From: Pseudomonas putida
GTDB taxonomy: Bacteria; Pseudomonadota; Gammaproteobacteria; Pseudomonadales; Pseudomonadaceae
Length of the DNA stretch: 64,000 bases
Assembly (NCBI RefSeq): GCF_009883635.2
Contig: NZ_CP026115.2
Location: 2,542,001-2,606,000 of the forward strand
Reading direction: 5' to 3'
Positions 43,367 to 53,995 of this stretch are shown one piece after another; the first letter of the stretch is position 1; each line of letters starts with the position of its first letter. A program made the position numbers and the translations under genes. The notes under the pieces were generated by a model, which searched no databases, had not been told where the DNA came from, and saw only the letters and a program-made list of their open reading frames with translations.

Positions 43367-44259
43367 GCGCTCTGCCTGGCCAGCTCGGCGCGTAGCCACT
43401 GCGCCAGTTGCTCGGCGCGCCCGTCTGCGGCGCGTCGAGGCACCCACAACGCCAGTGCGGCAGGGGTCGGCGAAAAGCCCCACGGCGCACTCAGGCGCCC
43501 CGCTCGCAAGTCGTCGGCAACCAGGGGTTGTGGCGCGATCGCGACACCCAGGCCGGCAACTGCGGCCTCCAACAAGTAATACAGATGCTCGAACGCCTGG
43601 CCGTACTGCAATGAGCCTGCCTCCAACCCTTGTTCTGTCGCCCAGGTTGGCCAAGCCTGCGGGCGTGAGGTGGTGTGCAGCAGGGCTTCGTCCAGCAGGG
43701 CCTTGGCGGGGGCTGCCTGCAAGCGGTCGAAGCCGGCGAAGTGCGGGCTCAGCACCGGGCCGATACGCTCTTGCGCCAGCACGTGGACCTGCATGTCCGC
43801 AGGCCATGGCGGTTCGGCATACACCAGCAACGCATCCAGCCCGGGCCGGCGCGGGTCGAGGTCGCCTTCACCCGCTGACAGGTGCAGGCGCAGTTCGGGC
43901 AGGTCAGCCTTCAAGCGCCCCAACCGGGGGATGAACCAACGCGCCAGCAGGCTGCCGGAACACCCCAGCACGAACGGCGCCTCGCTCACATCCCGGCTCA
44001 ACTCGGCGCACACACTGCGCAGGCGGTCGAACGCCTCGCCGCTGGCGTCACGCAGACGAGTGCCGGCATCTGTGAGTTTGATGCCGCGCCCGTCCTTGAC
44101 GAACAGGGCCACGCCCAGGTGCTCTTCAAGCACCTTGATCTGCCGGCTGACCGCGCCATGGGTGACATGCAGCGCTTCGGCCGCCTGGCTGACGCTGTTG
44201 AGCCTGGCAGTGGCCTCGAAGGCCCGCAGGGCATTGAGGGGAGGGAGGTCGTGAGCCAT
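43363..44259 (-). CDS. trpI: LysR-type activator of trpBA
   Basis: It activates the tryptophan synthase genes when indole-3-glycerol phosphate builds up. The start [20 protein letters not shown] (44259) gives 298 residues. The helix-turn-helix is [27 protein letters not shown] (about 20-46). The rest matches P. aeruginosa TrpI along its whole length ([59 protein letters not shown]). It is divergent from trpB with 110 bases between. Confidence 0.95.
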   Translation of the reverse strand: MAHDLPPLNALRAFEATARLNSVSQAAEALHVTHGAVSRQIKVLEEHLGVALFVKDGRGIKLTDAGTRLRDASGEAFDRLRSVCAELSRDVSEAPFVLGCSGSLLARWFIPRLGRLKADLPELRLHLSAGEGDLDPRRPGLDALLVYAEPPWPADMQVHVLAQERIGPVLSPHFAGFDRLQAAPAKALLDEALLHTTSRPQAWPTWATEQGLEAGSLQYGQAFEHLYYLLEAAVAGLGVAIAPQPLVADDLRAGRLSAPWGFSPTPAALALWVPRRAADGRAEQLAQWLRAELARQSA

Positions 44260-44265
44260 TGTACC

Positions 44266-44282
44266 TGTGAGTTTTTCTGACA
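44266..44282. promoter_or_regulatory. Candidate TrpI-binding dyad
   Basis: TGTGAG-N5-CTGACA lies 7-23 bases beyond the trpI start and about 87-103 bases upstream of trpB. This resembles the known TrpI binding site I and fits a LysR site that would repress trpI and activate trpBA. Exact binding is not shown here. Confidence 0.6.
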
Positions 44283-44369
44283 AGTTTGCGCAATCTTATC
44301 GGTTTTCAGCCGGCCTTGCCGTGGTTAGAGTAAAGCCCATCACTCATCCATTACGCCGTGGAGCGCCCC

Positions 44370-45587
44370 ATGACCCAGTCCCAATACCGTCCCGGCCCCG
44401 ACGCCAATGGCCTGTTCGGCTCGTTCGGCGGCCGCTACGTGGCCGAAACCCTGATGCCGCTGGTGCTGGACCTGGCCCGCGAATACGAAGCAGCCAAGGC
44501 CGACCCCAAGTTCCTCGAAGAACTGGCCTACTTCCAGCGCGACTACATCGGCCGCCCGAACCCGCTGTACTTCGCCGAGCGCCTGACCGAACACTGCGGC
44601 GGCGCGAAAATCTTCTTCAAGCGTGAAGAGCTCAACCACACCGGCGCGCACAAGGTGAACAACTGCATCGGCCAGGTGCTGCTGGCCAAGCGCATGGGCA
44701 AGAAGCGCCTGATCGCTGAAACCGGCGCCGGCATGCACGGCGTGGCCACCGCCACTGTCGCTGCGCGCTTCGGCCTGCCTTGCGTGATCTATATGGGCGC
44801 CACCGACATCGAACGCCAGCAGGCCAACGTGTTCCGCATGAAGCTGCTGGGCGCCGAGATCGTCCCGGTCACTGCCGGCACCGGCACCCTGAAAGACGCC
44901 ATGAACGAAGCCCTGCGCGACTGGGTCACCAACGTCGACGACACCTTCTACCTGATCGGCACCGTGGCCGGCCCGCACCCGTACCCGGCGATGGTCCGCG
45001 ACTTCCAGTCGATCATCGGCAAAGAAACCCGCGCCCAGTTGCAAGAAAAGGAAGGCCGCCTGCCAGACAGCCTTATCGCCTGCGTCGGCGGTGGCTCCAA
45101 CGCCATGGGCCTGTTCCATGAGTTCCTCGAAGAACCGAGCGTGCAGATCATCGGCGTCGAAGCTGGCGGCCACGGCGTGCACACCGACAAGCACGCTGCC
45201 AGCCTGAACGGCGGCGTACCGGGCGTGCTGCACGGCAACCGCACCTACCTGCTGCAGGACGAAGACGGCCAGATCACCGACGCCCACTCGATTTCCGCCG
45301 GCCTCGACTACCCGGGCATTGGCCCCGAGCACGCCTACCTGCACGAAGTGAAGCGCGTCGAGTACGTCAGCATCACCGATGACGAAGCACTGGATGCGTT
45401 CCACGCCACCTGCCGCCTGGAAGGTATCATCCCGGCCCTGGAAAGCTCCCACGCCCTGGCCGAAGCGATCAAGCGCGCACCGAACCTGCCCAAGGACCAC
45501 CTGATGGTGATCTGCCTGTCCGGCCGCGGCGACAAAGACATGCAAACCGTGATGAACCACATGGCAGCCCAGGAGAAACAGGCATGA
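44370..45587 (+). CDS. trpB: Tryptophan synthase beta chain
   Basis: It joins indole and serine to make tryptophan with pyridoxal phosphate. The start [21 protein letters not shown] (44370; GGAG 6 bases upstream) gives 405 residues. The PLP lysine is in HTGAHKVNN (about 92), the phosphate-binding loop is GGGSNAMG (about 237), and the active-site Glu lies in AETGAGMHG. It overlaps trpA by ATGA. It forms the trpBA operon under TrpI. Confidence 0.97.
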   Translation: MTQSQYRPGPDANGLFGSFGGRYVAETLMPLVLDLAREYEAAKADPKFLEELAYFQRDYIGRPNPLYFAERLTEHCGGAKIFFKREELNHTGAHKVNNCIGQVLLAKRMGKKRLIAETGAGMHGVATATVAARFGLPCVIYMGATDIERQQANVFRMKLLGAEIVPVTAGTGTLKDAMNEALRDWVTNVDDTFYLIGTVAGPHPYPAMVRDFQSIIGKETRAQLQEKEGRLPDSLIACVGGGSNAMGLFHEFLEEPSVQIIGVEAGGHGVHTDKHAASLNGGVPGVLHGNRTYLLQDEDGQITDAHSISAGLDYPGIGPEHAYLHEVKRVEYVSITDDEALDAFHATCRLEGIIPALESSHALAEAIKRAPNLPKDHLMVICLSGRGDKDMQTVMNHMAAQEKQA

Positions 45588-46393
45588 GCCGTCTTGAACA
45601 ACGCTTCGCCGAACTGAAGGCCGAAGGCCGCTCCGCGCTGGTCACCTTCGTCACCGCTGGCGACCCGGGCTATGACGCTTCGCTGCAGATCCTCAAGGGC
45701 CTGCCGGCAGCCGGCGCCGATGTGATCGAACTGGGCATGCCGTTCACCGACCCGATGGCCGATGGCGTGGCTATCCAGCTCGCCACCCTGCGCGCCCTGG
45801 AAGCCGGCCAGACCCTGGCCAAGACCCTGCAGATGGTTCGCGAATTCCGTGTGGATAACCACACCACGCCAATCGTGCTGATGGGTTACTACAACCCGAT
45901 CCACCGCTTCGGTGTGGATAAGTTCGTTGCCGAAGCCAAGCAAGCAGGCGTCGATGGCTTGATCATCGTTGACCTGCCGCCAGAGCACGACGCCGAGCTG
46001 GCCACCCCGGCCCAGGCTGCAGGCATCGACTTCATCCGCCTGACCACCCCGACCACCGACGATGCGCGCCTGCCGCGCGTACTGGAGCGCAGCTCCGGAT
46101 TCGTCTATTACGTGTCGGTGGCGGGCGTGACCGGTGCCGGTTCCGCAACTACCGAGCACGTGACCGAGGCAATTGCCCGCCTGCGTCGGCATACCGACCT
46201 GCCGATCAGCGTTGGTTTCGGTATTCGTACACCGGAACAGGCCGCCGCCATCGCCCGCTTGGCCGATGGTGTGGTGGTGGGTTCGGCGCTGGTCGACAAG
46301 ATTGCCCAGGCCAAGGATGCCGGTCAGGCAGTGAGCGATGTATTGAGCCTGTGCTCGGCACTGGCTGAAGGCGTGCGCGGCGCCCGCCGCTAA
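45584..46393 (+). CDS. trpA: Tryptophan synthase alpha chain
   Basis: It splits indole-3-glycerol phosphate to give indole for the beta subunit. The 269-residue TIM-barrel has catalytic Glu in [14 protein letters not shown] (about 50) and Asp in [12 protein letters not shown] (about 130, near [12 protein letters not shown]). Phosphate-binding [10 protein letters not shown] and VVVGSALVD lie near the C-terminus. Its ATG overlaps the trpB stop. A REP doublet follows. Confidence 0.97.
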   Translation: MSRLEQRFAELKAEGRSALVTFVTAGDPGYDASLQILKGLPAAGADVIELGMPFTDPMADGVAIQLATLRALEAGQTLAKTLQMVREFRVDNHTTPIVLMGYYNPIHRFGVDKFVAEAKQAGVDGLIIVDLPPEHDAELATPAQAAGIDFIRLTTPTTDDARLPRVLERSSGFVYYVSVAGVTGAGSATTEHVTEAIARLRRHTDLPISVGFGIRTPEQAAAIARLADGVVVGSALVDKIAQAKDAGQAVSDVLSLCSALAEGVRGARR

Positions 46394-46406
46394 ACCGCGT
46401 CGCCTG

Positions 46407-46472
46407 CTTCGCGGGCACGCCCGCTCCCACAGGCACAGCGCCGTCCATGTGGGAGCGGGCGTGCCCGCGAAG
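46407..46472. repeat. REP doublet after trpA
   Basis: Perfect 24-base arms at 46407-46430 and 46449-46472 with the core GCGGGCACGCCCGCTCCCAC, opposed, between convergent genes. Confidence 0.85.
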
Positions 46473-46495
46473 AGGCCAGCACAGGCTATCGCGGT

Positions 46496-46828
46496 CTACC
46501 CTCCGAAGATCGACAGCTTCAAAGGCCGCACAGCCCCCATCCAGATTGCATGATCCCGGTGATCCGCCAGCTCATCCCCGGTCAGCGGATGTAGAAACAC
46601 CACCAAGCCCTTCCGATACAGCGCCAACCAAGGCAACACCACCCCCACGAACTCCGGCTCGAAAGCCAGCTGACAGCTCCAGTCCGGGTGCGGTCCGACC
46701 GGTTTCTGGTGCATGCGCCCCATGGTCACGGGAAACAGCCGCGCCGCTTCCTCGCAAAGCTCACGGGCCTGCTCGATAGTGGATGCGTCGTAGTACACGT
46801 GGGCGTGGTAACCCTTGATCCTCTGCAC
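46496..46828 (-). CDS. DOPA 4,5-dioxygenase family protein
   Basis: A 110-residue protein starting at GTG 46828 (VQRIKGYHAHVYYDASTIE; AGGAG 7 bases upstream). It has the short ferredoxin-like fold with histidines in YHAHVYYD (about 8-15), VGPHPDWSCQLAF and VFLHPLTGDELADHRDHAIW, as in the DOPA 4,5-dioxygenase family. These His are the likely iron ligands. Whether it attacks DOPA or another catechol is unknown. It is divergent from the Rossmann gene with 54 bases between. Confidence 0.87.
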   Translation of the reverse strand: MQRIKGYHAHVYYDASTIEQARELCEEAARLFPVTMGRMHQKPVGPHPDWSCQLAFEPEFVGVVLPWLALYRKGLVVFLHPLTGDELADHRDHAIWMGAVRPLKLSIFGG

Positions 46829-46882
46829 GATAACTCCTGATTGCGGTCCAACGATCACCCCACCTGCAAAGGGAGTGATGCG

Positions 46883-47428
46883 GTGAAAAATGCCGAAACC
46901 CCAGTGTTCAAACTGGTGTTGTTCGGGGCTGAAAGCAGCCTGGGCAATGCCCTGATGAGCGAGCTGCTGGCGCGCCAGCACGAGGTCATTGCGGTGGTCG
47001 CCGACCTCAACCGCCATGCGCCACGCCCTGGCCTGCATTTCAAGATAGGCGGGCTGGACGATGCCGACCAGGCGGAGCAGGGTGCGGCAGGGGGCTCGGC
47101 GGTGATTTCCTTGCTGGCGCCGGGTGATCTGGCGGCGCAGGCGCGGGCGAGCGAAGCGCTGCTGGCCGGGCTGGCCCGCACGACTATACGCCGGCTGTTG
47201 CTGGTGGGCGATTTCGATGTGCTGAATGTGCCAGGGAAGTACAGCGAGGTAGAGCGGGAATGGGTTGATCAGGTGGTCGACGGGCTGCAGCGCAGTACAT
47301 TGCGCTGGACGCTGATCAACATGCCGCCAGCGCTTGCCGAAGAGGGCTTGGCACGTGTAGCAGCGGGGATGGTGGATATGCTGGAACTGGACCTGCACCG
47401 GGGCGAGCATCTGAACTTCGTGGTCTAG
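46883..47428 (+). CDS. NAD(P)-binding Rossmann protein (NmrA/YwnB-like)
   Basis: GTG start at 46883 (VKNAETPVFKLVLFGA; GGAG 7 bases upstream) gives 181 residues. The dinucleotide-binding site reads LVLFGAESSLGNALMSELL (about 9-27), a variant of GXXGXXG. Then VIAVVADLNRH and AVISLLAPGD follow, as in NAD(P)H-binding atypical short-chain dehydrogenases. No catalytic YxxxK is seen, so it may be a sensor or a reductase of unknown substrate. Its divergent partner is the dioxygenase-like gene. Confidence 0.82.
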   Translation: MKNAETPVFKLVLFGAESSLGNALMSELLARQHEVIAVVADLNRHAPRPGLHFKIGGLDDADQAEQGAAGGSAVISLLAPGDLAAQARASEALLAGLARTTIRRLLLVGDFDVLNVPGKYSEVEREWVDQVVDGLQRSTLRWTLINMPPALAEEGLARVAAGMVDMLELDLHRGEHLNFVV

Positions 47429-47434
47429 ATTGCC

Positions 47435-47453
47435 GGGGCTGCAAAGCGGCCCC
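47435..47453. terminator. Hairpin between Rossmann gene and LysR gene
   Basis: GGGGCTGC/GCGGCCCC with AAA loop (one T-G pair) between convergent genes; followed on the plus strand by AAAAATC. Confidence 0.5.
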
Positions 47454-47460
47454 AAAAATC

Positions 47461-48360
47461 TTACAGGCTGCGTTCTTGCTCCAGCCAATCCACAAACCGC
47501 TCGATCAACGCCCCACGCCGCTTGCGCGGCGGCAGCACCACGTAATAGCCCCGCGCCGAGCGCAAACTGCCCTCCAGCGGCCGGCACAGCAACCCCTGCT
47601 CAACCAGTCCATCCACCAGGTGCCCCCAGCCAATCGCCACCCCTTGCCCGGCAATCGCCGCCTGAATCAACAAGGTGTAGTTATCGAATCGCAGCTGCCC
47701 CGGCGGAGGTGGGCTGGCCACGCCAAACCCGCGAAAAACCCCCGCCCAGTCAAACCAGCGGCTAGCCTGCTCACCGCGCAAATGGAGCAACGGCAATCGT
47801 TGCAAAGCCACGGCTGACAACGGTTTGCCATGAATCAGCCGCGGGCTGCAAACCGGAAAAACCTCCTCGTCGAACAGCCACCGGCTCTCGCCCTGATGGA
47901 AGCGCCCATCCCCAAACAGCACCGCCACATCGATATCCGGGCGCAGCATCCCCTGGCTGCGCTCACCGGTCACCAGGCTCACGTCCACCTGTGGATAAGC
48001 CTCGTGGAAGCGCTGCAGCCGTGGCATCAGCCAGAACGCCGCGAAGGCAAAGTCGGTGGCCACCTGCAGCACTTCACGCTGGCCGCGACCACTGGCCTGG
48101 GCAATGCCGTCATCCATCGCCTGCAGACCTTGGTGCACCTGCTCGAACAGCAGCTGGCCCGCCTCGGTCAGCTCGATGCCACGGTAGATCCGGTCGAACA
48201 GGCGCGTGCCCAGCTGCGCCTCCAGGCGCTTCACCTGCTGGCTCACCGCAGGCTGAGTGGTACCCAGCTCCAATGCCGCTGCGGTAAAGCCACGCAAACG
48301 GGCCGCAGCCTCGAATACGCGCAACGCATCCAGCGACAACTCGGCAAGGTGATCAAACAT
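47461..48360 (-). CDS. LysR-type regulator of choline-sulfatase gene
   Basis: The start MFDHLAELSLDALRVFEA (48360) gives 299 residues. Helix-turn-helix: FTAAALELGTTQPAVSQQVKRLEAQLG (about 23-50). The C-terminal ligand domain includes LVTGERSQGMLRPDIDVAVLFGDG. It belongs to the GcvA-like LysR group, recognised by ELTEAGQLLF. It is divergent from betC, with a 108-base gap that must hold both promoters. Regulation of betC in response to choline sulfate is known for the related BetR; here it is inferred from position. Confidence 0.87.
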   Translation of the reverse strand: MFDHLAELSLDALRVFEAAARLRGFTAAALELGTTQPAVSQQVKRLEAQLGTRLFDRIYRGIELTEAGQLLFEQVHQGLQAMDDGIAQASGRGQREVLQVATDFAFAAFWLMPRLQRFHEAYPQVDVSLVTGERSQGMLRPDIDVAVLFGDGRFHQGESRWLFDEEVFPVCSPRLIHGKPLSAVALQRLPLLHLRGEQASRWFDWAGVFRGFGVASPPPPGQLRFDNYTLLIQAAIAGQGVAIGWGHLVDGLVEQGLLCRPLEGSLRSARGYYVVLPPRKRRGALIERFVDWLEQERSL

Positions 48361-48468
48361 AAGCTCAGCTAATCCCAGACATTGCCCGCCATGGGCTTTA
48401 CCCATGTTATCCACAGTCGCATCTTGATAGGCAAGCGGTTCGCATAACCCTCAACGATGGAAGCCACC

Positions 48469-49986
48469 ATGACGCGCCCGAATATCCTGTTCATCATGGC
48501 CGACCAGATGGCCGCGCCCTTGCTGCCAATCTATGGCCCTTCGCCGATCCAGATGCCCCACCTGAGCCGCCTCGCCGAGCAGTCAGTGGTGTTCGATTCG
48601 GCCTACTGCAACAGCCCACTGTGTGCCCCGTCACGCTTCACCCTGGTCAGCGGGCAACTGCCAAGCCGTATCGGCGCCTACGACAACGCAGCCGATTTCC
48701 CCGCCGACGTGCCGACTTATGCACACTACCTGCGCCGCCTTGGCTACCGCACCGCGCTGTCGGGCAAGATGCACTTCTGCGGGCCAGACCAGCTGCACGG
48801 CTACGAGGAGCGCCTGACCAGCGACATCTACCCCGCTGACTACGGTTGGGCGGTGAACTGGGATGAGCCGGACGTGCGCCCGAGCTGGTACCACAACATG
48901 TCCTCGGTGCTGCAGGCCGGGCCCTGCGTGCGCACCAACCAGCTGGACTTCGACGAGGAGGTCGTGTTCAAGGCGCGCCAGTACCTCTACGACCACGTGC
49001 GCGAAAACGATGGCCGGCCGTTCTGCCTGACCGTGTCCATGACGCACCCGCACGACCCGTACACCATCCCCAAACGCTACTGGGATCGCTATGAGGCTGT
49101 GGATATCCCCATGCCCCGCGCCGAATTCAGCCAGGCAGAACTCGACCCCCACTCGCAACGCCTGCTCAAGGTCTACGACCTGTGGAACAAGCCACTGCCT
49201 GTGGACAAGATCCGTGACGCCCGCCGCGCCTACTTCGGCGCCTGCAGCTACATCGATGACAACATCGGCCAACTGCTGCAGACCCTGGAGGAGTGCAACC
49301 TGACCGACAACACCCTGATCGTGTTCTCCGGCGACCATGGCGACATGCTGGGCGAGCGTGGGCTCTGGTACAAGATGCACTGGTTCGAGATGTCGGCACG
49401 CGTCCCGCTGCTGGTGCACGCGCCTAAACATTTCGCCGCAAGCAGAATCAGCGCCTCGGTATCTACCTGCGATTTGCTGCCGACCCTTGTCGAACTGGCC
49501 GGCGGCGCTGTGGATAACCATCTGCACCTGGACGGCCGCTCACTGCTTGGCCACCTGCAAGGGCAGGGCGGCCACGACGAGGTCATCGGCGAATACATGG
49601 CCGAAGGTACCGTCGGCCCGCTGATGATGATTCGCAGAGGGCCATACAAATTCGTGTACAGCGAAGACGACCCTTGCCTACTCTATGACCTGAGCCGCGA
49701 CCCGCACGAGCGGGAGAATCTCACCGGCAGCCCGGATCACCAGGCGCTGCTGCAGGCATTTGTCGATGAAGCACAGCAGCGCTGGGATATTCCCGGCCTG
49801 CGCCAGCAAGTCCTCGCCAGCCAACGCCGCCGCCGCCTGGTGGCCGAGGCGCTGGCCATCGGCAAGCTGAAAAGCTGGGACCACCAACCGCTGGTGGACG
49901 CCAGCCAACAGTACATGCGCAACCATATCGATCTCGACGACCTCGAGCGCAAGGCACGTTATCCACAGCCCGCCCCCATGGATTGA
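48469..49986 (+). CDS. betC: Choline sulfatase
   Basis: It hydrolyses choline-O-sulfate to choline and sulfate. The start MTRPNILFIMADQMAAPLLP (48469) gives 505 residues. The sulfatase signature CAPSR starts at Cys52 (SPLCAPSRFTLVSGQLPSR), whose Cys must be turned into formylglycine by a maturase not present in this window. Metal ligands Asp in MADQ, and HPHDPY and SGDHGDMLGERGLWYK follow. The C-terminal tail ending LERKARYPQPAP is typical of choline sulfatases. It lies 14 bases before choX. Confidence 0.95.
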   Translation: MTRPNILFIMADQMAAPLLPIYGPSPIQMPHLSRLAEQSVVFDSAYCNSPLCAPSRFTLVSGQLPSRIGAYDNAADFPADVPTYAHYLRRLGYRTALSGKMHFCGPDQLHGYEERLTSDIYPADYGWAVNWDEPDVRPSWYHNMSSVLQAGPCVRTNQLDFDEEVVFKARQYLYDHVRENDGRPFCLTVSMTHPHDPYTIPKRYWDRYEAVDIPMPRAEFSQAELDPHSQRLLKVYDLWNKPLPVDKIRDARRAYFGACSYIDDNIGQLLQTLEECNLTDNTLIVFSGDHGDMLGERGLWYKMHWFEMSARVPLLVHAPKHFAASRISASVSTCDLLPTLVELAGGAVDNHLHLDGRSLLGHLQGQGGHDEVIGEYMAEGTVGPLMMIRRGPYKFVYSEDDPCLLYDLSRDPHERENLTGSPDHQALLQAFVDEAQQRWDIPGLRQQVLASQRRRRLVAEALAIGKLKSWDHQPLVDASQQYMRNHIDLDDLERKARYPQPAPMD

Positions 49987-50000
49987 GAAGAGAGGCCGCC

Positions 50001-50924
50001 ATGCACAAGTTCTCCACCGTCGTATTCGCCCTGGCTCTTGCCACCACCACGGCCCACGCTGCCGACGGCGACGCACAATGCAGCACCGTGAAGATGGCCG
50101 ACCCCGGCTGGAGCGACATCGCCTCGACCAACGCCGTCGCCCGGCTGCTGCTGGAAAGCCTGGGCTACCAGGTGAAGATCGACAGCCTGGCGGTACCAAT
50201 CATCTACGGCGGCCTCAAGGACGGCCGGGTCGATGCCTTCCTCGGCAACTGGATGCCGGCGCAGCAAGGCTTCCATGACAAGTTCATCGCCAATGGCGAT
50301 GTGCAGCAGCTGTCGCGCAACCTGGAAGGCACCGAATTCACCCTGGCGGTACCGGATTACGTATGGAATGCCGGGGTGAAGGATTTTGCCGACCTGCAGA
50401 AGCACGCTGAGCAGTTCGACAAGAAGCTTTACGGCATCGGCTCCGGTGCGCCAGCGAACCTGTCGCTGAAGGAAATCATCGACAAGAACGAGTTCAACCT
50501 GGGCCAGTGGAAGCTGGTGGAGTCCAGCGAGCAGGCGATGCTGGCGCAGGTGGATCGGGCGGTGAAGAAACAGCAGTTCATCACCTTCCTCGGCTGGACG
50601 CCGCACCCGATGAACGTGAAGCTGAAGATGCACTACCTGACGGGCGGGGAGAAGTGGTTCGGCAGCAAGGGCGAGGTGTACACACTTACCCGCAAGGGTT
50701 ATCCACAAGCCTGCCCGAATGCAGCGAAGCTGCTGAGTAACCTGAGTTTCACCCTGGACATGGAAAACACCATCATGGCCGAGGTTGTGGACAAGAAGAT
50801 CAGCTTCGATCAGGCAGCCAAAGCTTGGGTGAAGCAGCATCCCGAACTATTGGAAAGGTGGTTGGCGGGGGTGACCACCAAGGCCGGTGGCAATGCCTTT
50901 GAGGCTGTCAAAGCCAAGCTGTGA
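50001..50924 (+). CDS. choX: Choline-binding protein of an ABC transporter
   Basis: A periplasmic choline-binding protein of the ChoX/OpuAC type. The start MHKFSTVVFALALATTTAHA (50001) gives 307 residues with a signal peptide of about 20-26. Aromatic and Asp residues for quaternary ammonium binding are in VKMADPGWSD (about 35-44) and LGNWMPAQQ, FLGWTPHP (aromatic box). It follows betC, but no permease or ATPase gene is near, so it is probably an orphan that feeds a shared transporter elsewhere. Confidence 0.9.
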   Translation: MHKFSTVVFALALATTTAHAADGDAQCSTVKMADPGWSDIASTNAVARLLLESLGYQVKIDSLAVPIIYGGLKDGRVDAFLGNWMPAQQGFHDKFIANGDVQQLSRNLEGTEFTLAVPDYVWNAGVKDFADLQKHAEQFDKKLYGIGSGAPANLSLKEIIDKNEFNLGQWKLVESSEQAMLAQVDRAVKKQQFITFLGWTPHPMNVKLKMHYLTGGEKWFGSKGEVYTLTRKGYPQACPNAAKLLSNLSFTLDMENTIMAEVVDKKISFDQAAKAWVKQHPELLERWLAGVTTKAGGNAFEAVKAKL

Positions 50925-50945
50925 TACACGCTCCGGCATAGATCC

Positions 50946-51034
50946 CTGTAGGAGCGGGCTTGTCCCGCGAAGAATGCAACGCGGTGCATGGCACCGGCTT
51001 CGCCGGTGTTCGCGGGGCAAGCCCGCTCCTACAG
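50946..51034. repeat. REP doublet after choX
   Basis: Opposed arms at 50946-50971 and 51009-51034 with core GTAGGAGCGGGCTTGTCCCGCG; one base differs. A CACCGG/CCGGTG hairpin (50992-51008) lies between them. Confidence 0.8.
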
Positions 51035-51057
51035 GTATTGTGTAATGCCAGAGGAAG

Positions 51058-51882
51058 TCAGCCGCGAGCGAGTTGCCGGCGGAGTTCAGCAAGAACCGGC
51101 GCCGTATCCGGCCGTACCCCACGCCAGATGAAGAAGGCCTCAGCTGCCTGCTCAGCCAGCATCCCCAGCCCATCCAGCACCTTGGCCGCCCCCAGCTTCT
51201 CGGCCCACTGGCAGAACGGCGTCGGCTCCTTGCCATACATCATGTCGTAGCACACCGTGCGCCCCGCCTCGACCAGGCTGTCGGCAATCGGCGGCAACTC
51301 ACCGGCCAGGCTCGCCGAGGTGGCGTTGATGATCACGTCCACCGGCTCCTGCAACCAGGCAAACCCGCTGGCCACCACCGGCCCCAGTTCATCGAACTCC
51401 CGCGCCAGCTGCTCGGCCTTCTCGACGGTACGGTTGGCAATCACCAGCGACTGTGGCTGGTGCGCCAGGATCGGCTCCAGTACGCCGCGCACGGCGCCAC
51501 CGGCCCCGAGGATGAGAATGCGCTTGCCGGCCAGTTCGACCCCGGAGTTCACCGTCAGGTCGCGCACCAGGCCAGCGCCGTCGGTGTTGTCGCCCTGCAG
51601 CGTGCCGTCGGCCAGCTTGCTCAGCGTGTTCACCGCACCCGCGCGCTGGGCACGCGGGGTGAGGCTATCGCACAAGCGGTAGGCCTCTTCCTTGAACGGC
51701 ACGGTGACGTTGCCACCGTTGCCTTGCTTGAAGAAGCCGCGCGCGCAATCGCTGAACTCGTCCAGCGGCGCCAGCAAGGTGGCATATTCCAGGTCCTGGC
51801 CGGTCTGCTCGGCGAACAGGCGGTGGATCAGCGGCGACTTGCTGTGGCCGATGGGATTACCGAAAACAACGTACTGGTCCAT
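51058..51882 (-). CDS. aroE: Shikimate dehydrogenase
   Basis: It reduces 3-dehydroshikimate using NADPH in aromatic amino acid synthesis. The start [20 protein letters not shown] (51882) gives 274 residues. The substrate motif NPIGHSKSP (about 9-17), catalytic Lys in VTVPFKEEA (about 66) and NADP-binding GAGGAVRG (about 127) are all present. It is 26 bases after hemF on the same strand, so the two genes are likely cotranscribed. Confidence 0.95.
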   Translation of the reverse strand: MDQYVVFGNPIGHSKSPLIHRLFAEQTGQDLEYATLLAPLDEFSDCARGFFKQGNGGNVTVPFKEEAYRLCDSLTPRAQRAGAVNTLSKLADGTLQGDNTDGAGLVRDLTVNSGVELAGKRILILGAGGAVRGVLEPILAHQPQSLVIANRTVEKAEQLAREFDELGPVVASGFAWLQEPVDVIINATSASLAGELPPIADSLVEAGRTVCYDMMYGKEPTPFCQWAEKLGAAKVLDGLGMLAEQAAEAFFIWRGVRPDTAPVLAELRRQLARG

Positions 51883-51907
51883 GGCGATTCCTTGTTTATC
51901 CACAGGT

Positions 51908-52897
<990 letters not shown>

Positions 52898-52954
52898 TCA
52901 AGCAAAGGCGTCCGATAGAAGGCCTTTTCCCGATCCCGACAACAGGAGTGCGAG

Positions 52955-53932
52955 ATGGCCAAGCGTATCCAGTTCAGCCAGCATGGCGGCCCGGAAGTGC
53001 TGCAGCTTGTGGAATTCGACCCCGCCCCACCCGGGCCGCAGCAGGTGCGTGTGCGTAACCATGCGATAGGCCTGAACTTCATCGACACGTACTTCCGCAG
53101 CGGGCTGTATGCGCCGCCATCCTTGCCCTCTGGCCTGGGTACCGAGGCGGCGGGCGTGGTCGAGGCAGTGGGCGAGGGCGTGACCCGGCTGAAGGTCGGC
53201 GACCGCGTGGCCCATGCCGGCGGCCCCCTGGGCGCCTACAGCGAGGTGCATACGCTGCCGGAGGCCAACCTGGTCAAGCTGCCCGACAACATCAGCTTCG
53301 AGCAGGCGGCAGCGGTGATGCTCAAGGGGCTGACCGTGCAGTACCTGCTAAAACAGACCTATGAAGTGAAAGCGGGCGACGTGATCCTATTCCACGCCGC
53401 AGCGGGTGGTGTCGGTTCGCTGGCCTGCCAGTGGGCCAAGGCCCTGGGCGCCAAGCTGATCGGCACCGTGAGCTCCGCCGAGAAGGCCGAGCGGGCCAAG
53501 GCGCTGGGGGCGTGGGCAACCATCGACTATAGCCGCGAAGACGTGGCCAAGCGGGTGCTGGAGCTGACCGATGGCAAGAAGTGCCCGGTGGTGTATGACG
53601 GCGTCGGTGCCGACACCTGGCTGACCTCGCTGGACTGCCTGCAGCCGCGCGGGTTGATGGTGAGCTTCGGTAATTCCTCGGGGGCGGTTAGCGGGGTGAA
53701 CCTGGGGATTTTGTCGCAGAAGGGGTCGCTGTATGTGACCCGGCCGACCTTGGCGACCTATGCCAACAATGCCGAGAACACCCAGGCCATGGCGGATGAC
53801 CTGTTTGCGATGATTGGTAGTGGGAAGCTGATTGTGGATATCCAGCAAAGGTATCCGCTGAGTGAGGCGGCGAAGGCGCAAGAAGAGTTGTCAGCGCGCA
53901 GGACGGTGGGGTCTACGGTTTTGTTGCCTTGA
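52955..53932 (+). CDS. qor: NADPH:quinone oxidoreductase (zeta-crystallin type)
   Basis: A medium-chain dehydrogenase/reductase without zinc, 325 residues. The start MAKRIQFSQHGGPEVLQLVE has AGGAG 8 bases upstream. The NADPH-binding AAAGGVGSLACQWAKALGA (about 148-166) follows AGDVILFHAAA. The zinc-binding Cys set of alcohol dehydrogenases is absent, as in quinone reductases. It faces away from hemF with a 135-base gap. A large inverted repeat follows. Confidence 0.93.
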   Translation: MAKRIQFSQHGGPEVLQLVEFDPAPPGPQQVRVRNHAIGLNFIDTYFRSGLYAPPSLPSGLGTEAAGVVEAVGEGVTRLKVGDRVAHAGGPLGAYSEVHTLPEANLVKLPDNISFEQAAAVMLKGLTVQYLLKQTYEVKAGDVILFHAAAGGVGSLACQWAKALGAKLIGTVSSAEKAERAKALGAWATIDYSREDVAKRVLELTDGKKCPVVYDGVGADTWLTSLDCLQPRGLMVSFGNSSGAVSGVNLGILSQKGSLYVTRPTLATYANNAENTQAMADDLFAMIGSGKLIVDIQQRYPLSEAAKAQEELSARRTVGSTVLLP

Positions 53933-53995
53933 TCCTGGCTGGAGATTACGACATGGCGAACAGGTGCATGCCATTAGGTTTGCAGCGCCTGTGAG

